NCBI RefSeq assembly: GCF_046054155.1 | Contig: NZ_JBEQCT010000007.1 | Span: 62,001-126,000, forward strand | Length of the DNA stretch: 64,000 bases | Direction: 5' to 3' | DNA from: Celerinatantimonas yamalensis | GTDB taxonomy: Bacteria; Pseudomonadota; Gammaproteobacteria; Enterobacterales; Celerinatantimonadaceae | Shown: piece after piece, positions 52,074 through 60,828 of the stretch | How the letters are laid out: every line of letters starts with the position of its first letter | How positions within the stretch are numbered: the first letter of the stretch is position 1 | Program-made: the position numbers and the translations under genes | The notes under the pieces: model-generated | Seen by the model: only the letters and a program-made list of their open reading frames with translations | Told to the model about the DNA's origin: nothing | The model's database searches: none

Positions 52074-53270
52074 CTAATGCACAATACGCTTCGCCGCAGC
52101 GTCGAGTGCCTCTTTAACGCTCTGTCGGCCACTGAGTGCATTATTAATGGCATTGCGCTCGGCGTACCAAAACGCACTCATCTGAGGAATATTTGGCATA
52201 ATTTCACCATCTTTGGCATTTTTCATAGTGGCATCAATGCGTGGGTCTTTCGCTAGAATATCTTGATATGACTTCAAGGCCACTGCGCCTAGCGGTTTAT
52301 CCGCATTGACCGTCGCCAAACCTTTGTCTGTCAGCAGATAATGTTCAATGAACTCTTTGGCAAGATCTTTATTCGGGCTCGCTGAGCTAATCCCCGCACT
52401 TAAGATACCAACAAACGCTTTTGAAGGCTGACCATGAAATGTCGGCAGCAGCGTCACCCCATAATTCATCTTCGCTTTATCTAAGTTGGCCCACGACCAA
52501 GGTCCATTAATGGTCATCGCCGCTTTACCTTTAATAAAGGCTGATTCAGCAATGGAGTAATCGGTATCGGCACTAATTTCTTTATTTTTGACCATATCGA
52601 CAATAAATTGCAGCCCTTTGATCGAACCTGCATTATTGACACCGACATTTTTAATATCATATTTCCCATCTTGATATTTAAAGGCGTAGCCACCATCAGC
52701 AGCAATGATAGGCCAAGTGAAATAGGGTTCTTTCAAATTCCACATGATGGCCGATTTACCTTCTTTTTTAAGTTTTTTATCAAGCGCTGGGATCGCTTCC
52801 CAAGTTGTTGGAGGCTTGGGTAAAATGTCCTTATTGTAGATCAGTGACAACGCTTCAATCGCAACTGGATAACCGACGATTTGGCCTTTGTAAGTCACCG
52901 CTTTCCACGTAAAATCATAGAGTTTATTTTTGAGCTCTTGACTGGGATGAATACTTGCTAGTAATCCAGACTGCGCCCAGCCGCCAAAGCGATCATGCGC
53001 CCAAAAAATGATATCTGGTCCATCCCCATCAGCCGCAAGCTGAGAGAATTTTTCTTCTAGCTTATCGGGATGCTCAACACGCACCGGGATCCCAGTATCA
53101 TGTTCAAAGTTTTTCCCCACTTCGGCTAAGCCGTTATAGCCCTTATCGCCATTAATCCAGATAACAAGCTGTCCCTCTTTGATCTTGGCCTGAACGCCCA
53201 TAGAACATAACGATGCGGCCAAAACAGAGGCCACCAGTAATGATTTACTGAAATTTTTAGGTAGTAACAT
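52074..53270 (-). CDS. malE: Maltose/maltodextrin-binding protein MalE
   Basis: A periplasmic binding protein of about 398 residues (E. coli 396). Signal peptide MLLPKNFSKSLLVASVLAASLCSMGVQA, then KIKEGQLVIWINGDKGYNGLAEVGK as in E. coli. Sugar-contact segments FWAHDRFGGWAQSGLL, NLKEPYFTWPIIAADGGYAFK and TINGPWSWANLDK are all kept. Three starts are possible (GTG 53285, ATG 53279, ATG 53270). The last is chosen because GGGGATGG lies five bases upstream and the signal peptide is then normal. Confidence 0.94.
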   Translation of the reverse strand: MLLPKNFSKSLLVASVLAASLCSMGVQAKIKEGQLVIWINGDKGYNGLAEVGKNFEHDTGIPVRVEHPDKLEEKFSQLAADGDGPDIIFWAHDRFGGWAQSGLLASIHPSQELKNKLYDFTWKAVTYKGQIVGYPVAIEALSLIYNKDILPKPPTTWEAIPALDKKLKKEGKSAIMWNLKEPYFTWPIIAADGGYAFKYQDGKYDIKNVGVNNAGSIKGLQFIVDMVKNKEISADTDYSIAESAFIKGKAAMTINGPWSWANLDKAKMNYGVTLLPTFHGQPSKAFVGILSAGISSASPNKDLAKEFIEHYLLTDKGLATVNADKPLGAVALKSYQDILAKDPRIDATMKNAKDGEIMPNIPQMSAFWYAERNAINNALSGRQSVKEALDAAAKRIVH

Positions 53271-53384
53271 TTTATCCATCCCCACTTAATTAGCTGTGTT
53301 ACGCATCGATATTGCTGCCCACACAGGTTTGGAACCCAGTCCATCGACTCACCCTGATAGTGTGCTCAGATGGGAAGCATTATT

Positions 53385-53425
53385 CATCATCCTCGATAGT
53401 CCTCCTCAACGGATATGAGTGTGAT
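53385..53425 (-). promoter_or_regulatory. MalT boxes and possible CRP half-site upstream of malE
   Basis: CATCATCC (53385-53392) and CCTCCTC (53401-53407) are GGATGATG and GAGGAGG on the minus strand, fitting two MalT boxes 115-140 bp before malE. TGTGATC at 53420-53426 could be half of a CRP site just outside them. This is as expected for malEFG control. Confidence 0.5.
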
Positions 53426-53697
53426 CTAAGTTATGAAATTTGAAGTTTATTCCCACAGGACTTGCACTAATGAAGAAACAAGCTGAAACAAGGGAGCGGC
53501 TATGCCATTCAAGAACACAGAGCAACAACGCCTACAGGGAAGATACATATTTAAGACTTAAAGAACGGGTATACTCAAGCCCAACAACTTAGCAGGCTAA
53601 GTCGCACTGGCACGAACTAGTTCATGAGATTATAGATTAGATTTAACCTGTGGGTTGATGCTAAAGGCCTGTCGGCAAGGGATATATAAACAAGTGC

Positions 53698-53725
53698 AAA
53701 GCCACCGAGTGCAGGTGGCTTTTTT
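53698..53725 (+). terminator. Plus-strand terminator in the malE-malK spacer
   Basis: AAAGCCACC and GGTGGCTTT form a 9-bp stem with a seven-base loop, followed by a T-run. It is oriented to stop plus-strand transcripts, yet no plus-strand gene is annotated upstream of it, so it may end a small RNA or an unrecognised short gene. Confidence 0.8.
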
Positions 53726-53730
53726 CAGAA

Positions 53731-53847
53731 TTAATGACTTAAAAAAGTAGGTTCAACTTTTTTAGCAGTTTTGGCGGCTTTCTTTTCTTTGGCCGTCATC
53801 AGTGGTTTTTTCTTAGAATCGCGTTTTGTATCTTGACCCTTACTCAT
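53731..53847 (-). CDS. Lysine-rich 38-residue small protein
   Basis: A short frame reads MSKGQDTKRDSKKKPLMTAK, then EKKAAKKT-like KAAKTAKKVEPTFLSH and stop. AGGTGA lies upstream of the ATG at normal distance. Very basic small proteins starting MxKGQDxKKxxKK...KEKKAAKK are familiar from many gammaproteobacteria, though their function is not known to me. The frame's composition, ribosome site and family resemblance all support a real gene. It has no relation in sequence to the mal genes around it. The downstream hairpin (53698-53725) lacks a U-run in this orientation. Confidence 0.7.
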   Translation of the reverse strand: MSKGQDTKRDSKKKPLMTAKEKKAAKTAKKVEPTFLSH

Positions 53848-54591
53848 GATAGATATCACCTATTGTCATTGTATAAACCTAAAGTCGGTTTTCGCCAACC
53901 TAAGGGCCGCCACGAATCATCAATGTGTCAACATTGTTCATTCATGCATTGATGAGTATGGGCTCATTATCATCGAAGTGAAAGTAATAGATGCAATAAG
54001 CGCTTGAGAAAAATAGCCCACTCCATACTCGGGCGATAAAAAAGATTTTATTGCCGCACCCATGACAAAGTTACAAGCCCCGTAACCAACGAAACGCCTT
54101 AAATAGGTGACCAGAAAAAGCGCATGAGTTGTTTAAGTTAAAAGCAGCCAACCGAAGCGATGAGAAACATAAACAGGCTGAAGCAGTGTCAAAGTAGCGC
54201 GCCACATCAGAGCAATAAGCTGAAACAGCTCATGTGATCATCACATCAATTGGAAGCAAAAAAAATTAACGTTGCATGAGCTGTGGCCAAAGCCAGTCAT
54301 CAGAATAATAAAAACAAACGATGCAATCTGAATCAAATAAAGAACGACTCGAGCGAGTTGCAAAATCAAGAAGCTAGTTGTAACACGGAGCCTGTAATTT
54401 AAATTGTGTATTAGGTTAGAAAAAAGTACGTAAGGCCTCTGGCTTCCAAATACCAGAACAACAACTACGCTTAGCTTAAGCTATGAATGAAATGATCTGA
54501 CTTGTTCACAGGGTAGGGTTGAAGAATTTATCGGTTTTTTTTCAGTGCGCTAAATAGCGCTTATCCATCACGCGGCAGTATCGATTTCTCA
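53848..54591. other. Left and central malK upstream region without a gene
   Basis: No open frame with a recognisable product was found on either strand. The stretch is A-rich on the plus strand and holds several short inverted repeats such as ATGTGATCATCACAT (54233-54247), which has a CRP-like appearance. It separates the small Lys-rich gene from the malK promoter and is unusually long for a divergent mal control region. Confidence 0.4.
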
Positions 54592-54611
54592 CTCCTCCTT
54601 GCCTTTCATCC
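54592..54611 (+). promoter_or_regulatory. MalT boxes upstream of malK
   Basis: CTCCTCCT (54592-54599) and TCATCC (54606-54611) correspond to AGGAGGAG and GGATGA on the opposite strand, two MalT-box cores about 130-145 bp before malK. Confidence 0.5.
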
Positions 54612-54738
54612 TTTAACTTCTGTGACAGTGGATGATTTCAACTCGAACACCACAGCGCATACTGACGCTATGGAAAGTCGACGTCGCACTCTAAGCCGCG
54701 CTGACTGGATAACTAGATGAAAATAAAGGAGTATCAGC

Positions 54739-55854
54739 ATGGCCGATGTTGTGTTGCAACATATCACCAAAGCTTTCGGTGATGCGGTGATTTCTAAAGA
54801 TATCAATCTTGAAATTAACGACGGTGAATTTGTCGTGTTCGTTGGGCCTTCAGGCTGTGGTAAATCGACCTTACTACGGATGATTGCTGGCCTTGAAACC
54901 ATCACCTCGGGCGAATTATTCATTGACGGAAAAAAAGTGAATGACATTCCTCCCGCGCAGCGCGGCGTCGGGATGGTGTTTCAATCGTACGCGCTATATC
55001 CCCATCTCAATGTGGCTGGCAATATGTCGTTTGGGCTCAAACTGGCTGGGGTCAATAAAGCAGATATCACCAGTAGAGTGAATCGCGTAGCCGAAACACT
55101 GCAACTGGCTCACTTGCTGGAACGACGCCCTAAAGCGCTATCAGGTGGCCAGCGCCAGCGCGTTGCAATTGGTCGCACGTTGGTGGCTGAGCCACAAGTT
55201 TTCTTACTCGATGAGCCGTTATCGAATTTAGATGCAGCGCTGCGGGTACAAATGCGTATTGAGATCTCAAGGCTTCATAGTCGCTTACAGCGTACCATGA
55301 TCTATGTCACCCACGATCAAATTGAAGCGATGACACTGGCTGATAAAATTGTGGTGCTCGATCAAGGTGGAATTTCCCAAGTCGGTAAACCGTTGGAATT
55401 GTATCACTATCCAGCGAATCGATTTGTCGCGGGCTTTATCGGTTCACCAAAAATGAATTTTATTCCGGTTACAGTGCTCAACACCGCTTTAGAACAAATT
55501 CAAGTGACGCTTCCTAATCAGCGTCATATTTGGTTACCAATGGATGCTTCAAGTGTGACGATTGGAGAGAAGATGACCCTAGGGATTCGTCCCGAACATT
55601 TTATTCCCAGCCAGCGCGCAGATATCACCCTTGATGGTGAAATTCAGGTGGTGGAGCAATTAGGCGCTGAAACTCAAATCCATATTCAAGTTCCGCAGCT
55701 TAATGCCTATGTCGTTTACCGAGAAAATGACGTGGTCGATGTGCAGAAAGGCCAACAATTCTCTGTTGGATTAGTCCCGCATCGCTGTCATCTATTCCAT
55801 CAAGATGGTCAAGCCTGTCAGCGACTATTCAAAGAGAGTGGCCTATCGCATTAA
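54739..55854 (+). CDS. malK: Maltose ABC transporter ATPase MalK
   Basis: A 371-residue ATPase, the same length as E. coli MalK. Walker A GPSGCGKST at about 36-44, Q-loop MVFQSYALYPHL, signature LSGGQRQRVAIGRTL, Walker B VFLLDEPLSNLDA, H-loop VTHDQ. The C-terminal regulatory OB-fold domain (about 240-371) has GFIGSPKMNF and LGIRPEHF. It energises MalFG and in E. coli also restrains MalT. AAAGGAG precedes the ATG. Here it stands alone, not followed by lamB as in E. coli. Confidence 0.96.
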   Translation: MADVVLQHITKAFGDAVISKDINLEINDGEFVVFVGPSGCGKSTLLRMIAGLETITSGELFIDGKKVNDIPPAQRGVGMVFQSYALYPHLNVAGNMSFGLKLAGVNKADITSRVNRVAETLQLAHLLERRPKALSGGQRQRVAIGRTLVAEPQVFLLDEPLSNLDAALRVQMRIEISRLHSRLQRTMIYVTHDQIEAMTLADKIVVLDQGGISQVGKPLELYHYPANRFVAGFIGSPKMNFIPVTVLNTALEQIQVTLPNQRHIWLPMDASSVTIGEKMTLGIRPEHFIPSQRADITLDGEIQVVEQLGAETQIHIQVPQLNAYVVYRENDVVDVQKGQQFSVGLVPHRCHLFHQDGQACQRLFKESGLSH

Positions 55855-55861
55855 TCATTCT

Positions 55862-55883
55862 CCTGAGGCACCCCTGCCTCAGG
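55862..55883. terminator. Bidirectional terminator between malK and malM
   Basis: CCTGAGGCA and TGCCTCAGG form a perfect 9-bp stem around CCCC between the converging malK and malM genes. Downstream on the plus strand follows GACCCTTTATT, only weakly T-rich. Confidence 0.7.
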
Positions 55884-55889
55884 GACCCT

Positions 55890-56723
55890 TTATTGAGATT
55901 GCTCGGCTTTGAGTGCTTTGATAAAAATTTTCCGACTCGAGTGAATACCTAAGCGTTCCGCCTCGTTAATTAGATCAAGTGCTTGATTGATATTCCCTTT
56001 TGCCACGGCTTTGGCTACCGCATGATCAAAATATTGCTGCGTTTGGCTTGACACTTTGGTGGGCAAGGCCGCACTCACTGGCTGGTTGCCGATCACATTA
56101 TTTTGATGACTCGTGATCGAAATTGTCACCAAACCAGATGGACCATGCGAGGCGACCGGATCAGGGATGTTGGGCTGCACGCTATTGGTTCCGGCTGCAA
56201 ACACCTTGGCCGGATCGGTCAACACGGTTTGGCCTTTCAGATCATGACGGGTGGTGAATACCAACAAATAGATAAATTTTTGTCCTGGTGAGGGGGCTAA
56301 ATTAAACTCGCCTTCCACACGATCTTCTTTTAAAAATACCGCCTTTTTATAATGAAACAAGCGAAATGGATAATAGCGCTCAGGGACTTTTTGCTGATTG
56401 AGCACCAATACATTCATCGCGTAGAGATGATGATCATCGAGTGCACTTGAAACTTTAATCGAGAGATTGCCTTGATCAGCGGGCACTGCAATCGTCGCGA
56501 TTTGCCCAGCGACTTGCGCGGCCAAATCAATCGTAGGAGATTGAAAATTTAACGGTTGTTTAAAGGGGAGTTGAATCGGTTGCCAAGCTAATTTAGAAAA
56601 ATCCGTATTTGCCCATTCACCGGCCGACGCTTTTAAACCGACCAATGGTTCAGCCTGCACAACACCACTTAGCCCACAGACCAATATCACCACTAGTATT
56701 TTGAGATAGTTTGATAACCACAT
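55890..56723 (-). CDS. malM: Maltose operon periplasmic protein MalM
   Basis: A 277-residue MalM-family protein with signal peptide WLSNYLKILVVILVCGLSGVVQA. The mature part has LAWQPIQLPFKQPLNFQSPTIDL, a motif kept in MalM, and a C-terminal TPR-like helical pair (YFDHAVAKAVAKGNINQALDLINEAERLGI). Met at 56723 follows GAGG by five bases; the longer frame adds five residues. MalM is a periplasmic maltose-regulon protein of uncertain detailed role. It follows lamB, with a hairpin in the gap. Confidence 0.88.
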   Translation of the reverse strand: MWLSNYLKILVVILVCGLSGVVQAEPLVGLKASAGEWANTDFSKLAWQPIQLPFKQPLNFQSPTIDLAAQVAGQIATIAVPADQGNLSIKVSSALDDHHLYAMNVLVLNQQKVPERYYPFRLFHYKKAVFLKEDRVEGEFNLAPSPGQKFIYLLVFTTRHDLKGQTVLTDPAKVFAAGTNSVQPNIPDPVASHGPSGLVTISITSHQNNVIGNQPVSAALPTKVSSQTQQYFDHAVAKAVAKGNINQALDLINEAERLGIHSSRKIFIKALKAEQSQ

Positions 56724-56773
56724 GTTAACCTCACTCAAGCAAACAGAGCTTAATCGGCTTAAGCCCTAATGGC

Positions 56774-56803
56774 AAAATAGGTACGAAAGCTCGTACCTAT
56801 TTT
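56774..56803 (-). terminator. Hairpin between lamB and malM
   Basis: AAAATAGGTACGA and TCGTACCTATTTT form a perfect 13-bp stem with an AAGC loop, 33 bp after the lamB stop. On the minus strand it ends with a T-run, so it is a terminator or attenuator that would make lamB more abundant than malM. Confidence 0.75.
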
Positions 56804-56835
56804 GCTGTTAAGTTATATGTAAACGCCTACTCGGT

Positions 56836-58074
56836 TTACCACCAGGCTTCCATTTGCGCGCCAAAGCTGACTTCGCTATTATCGCCTCGTGTACTCGCCC
56901 CAGCCGTTTGGACATCACTGACATTGCCCCAGTTTTCATCCCATTTGGCATAGGTGACAAATAAGCGAATCGCCGGACGTGACCAGATACTATCACCCGC
57001 TTGCCACTGTTGCGCGAGCGTCACTTTATACTGACTATTGCGTTCGCTCACATGCTGCGCCTTGACGTTGTCATAACCGAGCTCTAATAATGAGCTCATC
57101 GTTTTGGTCCATTTGTACATGGGTCGGATCCCCATGGTGTACCAAGTTGTTCCCTCATTGCTGTCGAGGTTTTTTTTCTGATACATTGCCACATACATCA
57201 TATCCCACTTCGGATTGATAGAAATGGCACCGTGGTCGAGTATTCGCACCATCGACCCATCATTACTCGTTGAGCCACCATAGCTATGCCCATTGCCTGC
57301 GGTCATTGAGTCAGTCGCATATTGGACCACCAATTTGTTAAAACCACTGAGCACACTTTGCGTGTGCTCCATTGTGAGCATATACCCACTTTTTGAAGCG
57401 TTGGTTTTAAACTTGGCATCACTTTTGATATGCGCTTTACCATAGTCTAAGCCCAATTCTAACTTACCGCCCTGATTGACCGAGATATCGGCAAGACGTA
57501 CATCGAAGTTGTCGTTGTAAACATTTTTATCGCTACCAAAACTGGTCGCACCACCTGCCTCGGTATCGCGCGTTGCGGCAACAGATAATTTACCCACACC
57601 TAAATCGATATTTTCAAGCCCAACACCTGGCCCAGAAATATCCCAGTAGTAGAAGTCGATCATATGGACGTCATGGCGTTGATAAAAGCGTTTACCCGCC
57701 CAAATTGAAGCGCCAGGCAGCGAGCTAAATAACCCATTGCCTTGCGCATACATTTCCCGAAATGCAGGGCTGGTGGACTCCCAGTCATTCTGTTGATCAA
57801 CAGAATATGCCACTCGAGAAGAGATATAAAAGTTCTGCTCGCCGTCTTTCCAAACTTGCTGACCTAAACTCAGTTCAGCGTAGGTTTCACATTCATTACC
57901 CAAACGATATTTGCTATCAGCGCCCGTTGCCTGAAAGCATTGCTGTGTCCCGCCACTCCCCGTCCAACCAATGCCGGAACGAGCATACCCATGAAAGTCG
58001 ACCGCCATCGCTGGTAGCGACGTGATCCCAAGCGCCAGTGCTACTGACAGTGATAGTTTTTGAAAGCCTATCAT
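56836..58074 (-). CDS. lamB: Maltoporin LamB
   Basis: A 412-residue outer-membrane porin for maltodextrins. From Met 58074 (GGGAGA upstream) it has a signal peptide ending LPAMA, then VDFHGYARSGIGWTGSGG with the CFQATGADSKYRLGNECETYAEL segment, nearly identical to E. coli LamB. The greasy-slide and channel regions (WAGKRFYQRHDVHMIDFYYWDISGPG) are kept, and it ends FGAQMEAWW with the C-terminal aromatic needed for outer-membrane assembly. The frame to 58104 adds ten unlikely residues. Confidence 0.95.
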   Translation of the reverse strand: MIGFQKLSLSVALALGITSLPAMAVDFHGYARSGIGWTGSGGTQQCFQATGADSKYRLGNECETYAELSLGQQVWKDGEQNFYISSRVAYSVDQQNDWESTSPAFREMYAQGNGLFSSLPGASIWAGKRFYQRHDVHMIDFYYWDISGPGVGLENIDLGVGKLSVAATRDTEAGGATSFGSDKNVYNDNFDVRLADISVNQGGKLELGLDYGKAHIKSDAKFKTNASKSGYMLTMEHTQSVLSGFNKLVVQYATDSMTAGNGHSYGGSTSNDGSMVRILDHGAISINPKWDMMYVAMYQKKNLDSNEGTTWYTMGIRPMYKWTKTMSSLLELGYDNVKAQHVSERNSQYKVTLAQQWQAGDSIWSRPAIRLFVTYAKWDENWGNVSDVQTAGASTRGDNSEVSFGAQMEAWW

Positions 58075-58097
58075 TGATGTTCTCCCTTTTCTGATTC

Positions 58098-58130
58098 CAT
58101 CCATCGATGCTCTCCTTTACCGCCTCATCC
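58098..58130 (-). promoter_or_regulatory. MalT boxes upstream of lamB
   Basis: On the minus strand, GGATGAGG (58130-58123) is a very good MalT-box match, and GGAGAG and GGATGG follow at shorter distance from the lamB start. The nearest copies lie inside the likely 5' leader, so only the distal one is probably functional. Confidence 0.5.
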
Positions 58131-58532
58131 ATGTAGATAAGTGCTGATTTAATGATCTAATGCGCTCACAACTAACATTTGAGAGATGTTCAGTCAGTCG
58201 CAACGGCGCCCGATTTGGCTTCGGGATAAAACTCCCTAGAAAGCGATTATCAATGAGAACAACAAAGAACAAATCATCCGACTTGGAGATTATTTACGGC
58301 TGAGTGAATAGGTGGAACGACACCCATAGAATCACTTAGTTCACACAGAGGAGGCACAAAAAGTGTGATAGCACTCAAACATTCAGTGCGAAAAGGCATC
58401 ACTGAGATCGCAAACTGAGCACTTTTTCCAAGTGCATCACAGTTTGTCAGGAGAAGGCGTAAGGGAGAGGATGAGAGGAAGTTAAGCATTCATAGGGTAA
58501 GGCTGATAGGTACAAACCCTAGACGCTAAAAC
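58131..58532. other. Spacer between lamB and prlC
   Basis: No gene is supported; a 71-codon minus-strand frame (58274-58489) has no motif or ribosome binding site. The part next to lamB should hold its promoter, and the other end is the prlC terminator. Confidence 0.4.
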
Positions 58533-58570
58533 AAGTAACGCCGCAGCACATCGATACTGCGGCGTTACTT
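58533..58570 (-). terminator. Terminator of prlC
   Basis: AAGTAACGCCGCAG and CTGCGGCGTTACTT form a perfect 14-bp stem with a ten-base loop, 17 bp after the prlC stop. The minus-strand side continues TTGTTTTAG, acting as a U-tail. Confidence 0.85.
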
Positions 58571-58587
58571 AACAACGAACAAAGCAC

Positions 58588-60624
58588 TTATGCGGCGCGA
58601 ATACCACTATGGCGCAATAAGGCATCAACGTTGGGCTCACGGCCACGGAACGCGGTAAATAGTTCCATCGGCTCTTGCGATCCTCCTTTTTCAAGGATGT
58701 TGTGCAAGAACGACTGACCGGTTTGCTCATCAAAGATACCATTTTCTTCAAACAATGAAAATGCATCGGCTGAGAGCACTTCAGCCCATTTATAGCTGTA
58801 ATAACCTGCGGCGTAGCCACCCGCAAAAATATGGCCAAAACCATTTTGAAAGCGGTTAAATTCAGGGACTTTAAGCACGGCGACGTCATCACGAACGCCA
58901 TCTAAGACTTGCTGTACCGAAATATTTGCTGGATCTTGTGAATGCAGTTTAAAGTCAAATAGAGAGAACTCAATCTGGCGGAGCATTCCCATCGCTGAGT
59001 GATAATCCCGCGCAGCAAGCAATTTATCAAGTAGCTCTTGAGGCAGTGGTTCACCGGTTTGATAGTGCCCAGAGATAAAGCTTAACGCATCACTTTGCCA
59101 GCACCAGTTTTCCATAAATTGGCTCGGCAGTTCGACCGCATCCCACGCTACGCCATTGATCCCAGACACTGCTGCGACATCAATTTGGGTCAGCATATGG
59201 TGCAAACCATGACCGAACTCATGGAATAAGGTGAGCACTTCATCATGGGTAAATAACGCGGGTTTATTACCTGTCGGGCGATTGAAATTACAAGTCAGAT
59301 AAGCCACTGGCAATTGCCGTGAACCATCCGCTTTGATGCGCCGAACTTGGCATTCATCCATCCACGCCCCACCTCGCTTGTGCTCGCGTGCATACAAATC
59401 AAGATAAAACGAAGCACGTAGCTCATTGTGCTGATCATAGATCTCAAAATAGCGTACTTCAGGGTGCCACACATCGACCCCTTCAACAGGTTGAACGCGA
59501 ATGCCATATAAGCGATGCACCACTTCAAACAACCCACTTAGCACCTTATCTTCAGGAAAATACGGGCGTAATTGCTCGTCCGAAATTGAATATTTATGCT
59601 GCTTGAGTTTTTCGCTATAGTAGCCGTTATCCCATGCTTGCAACTGCTCAACGCCACATTGTTCGCGCGCAAAAGCTTGCAGTTCAGCCAGTTCTTCTTC
59701 ACCTTGCGCTTTCGAGCGTTTAGCCAAATCATCTAAAAAGCCAATCACCTGTTCCGGTGTCTGAGCCATTTTGGTGGCCAACGACAATGCGCCATAGTGC
59801 TCAAAGCCGAGCAATTGGGCCAACTCATGGCGCAGTTGCAGCGTTTCTTTAATAATATCAGTGTTATCAAATTCGCCCGCATTAGGCCCTAGTTCCGAGG
59901 CGCGAGTGGTAAAGGCGCGATACATCTCTTCACGCAGTTCGCGGTTATCAGCATAGCTCATCACCGGCAGATAACTTGGAATATCGAGTGTTAATACATA
60001 CCCATCGAGTTCTTTCGCTTTAGCGGCAACGGCGGCCGCTTCAATCGCTGATTCAGGTAATCCGACCAGCTCATTTTTGTCGGTCACATGCTTGTGCCAA
60101 GCATGTGTGGCATCAAGCACATGGTTAGAAAAGGTTGAAGAGAGCTCAGATAAACGCTGGCTAATCTCACCAAAGCGTTTTTGTTTTTCGGCAGGTAAGC
60201 CAATACCAGAAAGCTCAAAGTCACGCAGCTCATCGGTGATGGTTTTTTGCTGCGCTTTGCTAAAGCTTGCGAACTCATCGCTGGCTTTGAGCTGTTGATA
60301 AGCGTTAAACAGCCCTGGGTGCTGGCCTAATTCAGTGCTCAGCTCAGACAACAGCGGCAAGCAGCTTTCATACGCTTCGCGCAGCGTTTCGCTATTCATC
60401 ACAGAGTTTAAATGGCCCACCGGCGACCACACTCGGTTCAGCCGGTCTGAGACTTCAACAAGGGGCTCAATAAAATTATCCCAGCTGTAATGATCTTGCG
60501 CGACCACTTGTTCAACGGTTTGGCGATAGTCGGCAATACACTGCTCCACCGCAGGTAAAATATGTTCAGGTAAAATCTGCGAAAATAGCGGTAAACCTTC
60601 GGCGTCTAATAGCGGATTGGCCAT
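58588..60624 (-). CDS. prlC: Oligopeptidase A (PrlC/OpdA)
   Basis: A 678-residue M3-family zinc endopeptidase that degrades small peptides such as cleaved signal peptides in the cytoplasm. The zinc motif HEFGHGLHH is at about 468. The third ligand region GINGVAWDAVELPSQFMENW follows. MANPLLDAEGLPLFSQILPEHILPAVEQ and the FGHIFAGGYAAGYYSYKWAEVLSAD ending match E. coli OpdA closely. AAGGAG precedes the start. It stands opposite gor with a 204-bp divergent spacer; in Vibrio and Enterobacterales prlC and gor are also linked. Confidence 0.96.
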   Translation of the reverse strand: MANPLLDAEGLPLFSQILPEHILPAVEQCIADYRQTVEQVVAQDHYSWDNFIEPLVEVSDRLNRVWSPVGHLNSVMNSETLREAYESCLPLLSELSTELGQHPGLFNAYQQLKASDEFASFSKAQQKTITDELRDFELSGIGLPAEKQKRFGEISQRLSELSSTFSNHVLDATHAWHKHVTDKNELVGLPESAIEAAAVAAKAKELDGYVLTLDIPSYLPVMSYADNRELREEMYRAFTTRASELGPNAGEFDNTDIIKETLQLRHELAQLLGFEHYGALSLATKMAQTPEQVIGFLDDLAKRSKAQGEEELAELQAFAREQCGVEQLQAWDNGYYSEKLKQHKYSISDEQLRPYFPEDKVLSGLFEVVHRLYGIRVQPVEGVDVWHPEVRYFEIYDQHNELRASFYLDLYAREHKRGGAWMDECQVRRIKADGSRQLPVAYLTCNFNRPTGNKPALFTHDEVLTLFHEFGHGLHHMLTQIDVAAVSGINGVAWDAVELPSQFMENWCWQSDALSFISGHYQTGEPLPQELLDKLLAARDYHSAMGMLRQIEFSLFDFKLHSQDPANISVQQVLDGVRDDVAVLKVPEFNRFQNGFGHIFAGGYAAGYYSYKWAEVLSADAFSLFEENGIFDEQTGQSFLHNILEKGGSQEPMELFTAFRGREPNVDALLRHSGIRAA

Positions 60625-60828
60625 ACCAACTCCTTGTTAAATTCAGTAACAAATAATGCATGTCTGTCTAATATGGGGATAATTTGTGATGAAATCAACC
60701 AAACCCGCACCAATCCTATCGATAGATAAAACCGATAGTTCGATTCGTCGATAACCATATGACCAATGAGTGAGTTATCGTTATACTCGATGTTATTTCA
60801 TGGCACTATTTAACTGGGAGAAAGACGC

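Noticed and set aside
58274..58489. 71-codon minus-strand frame between lamB and prlC
   Set aside because: No family pattern and no ribosome binding site.
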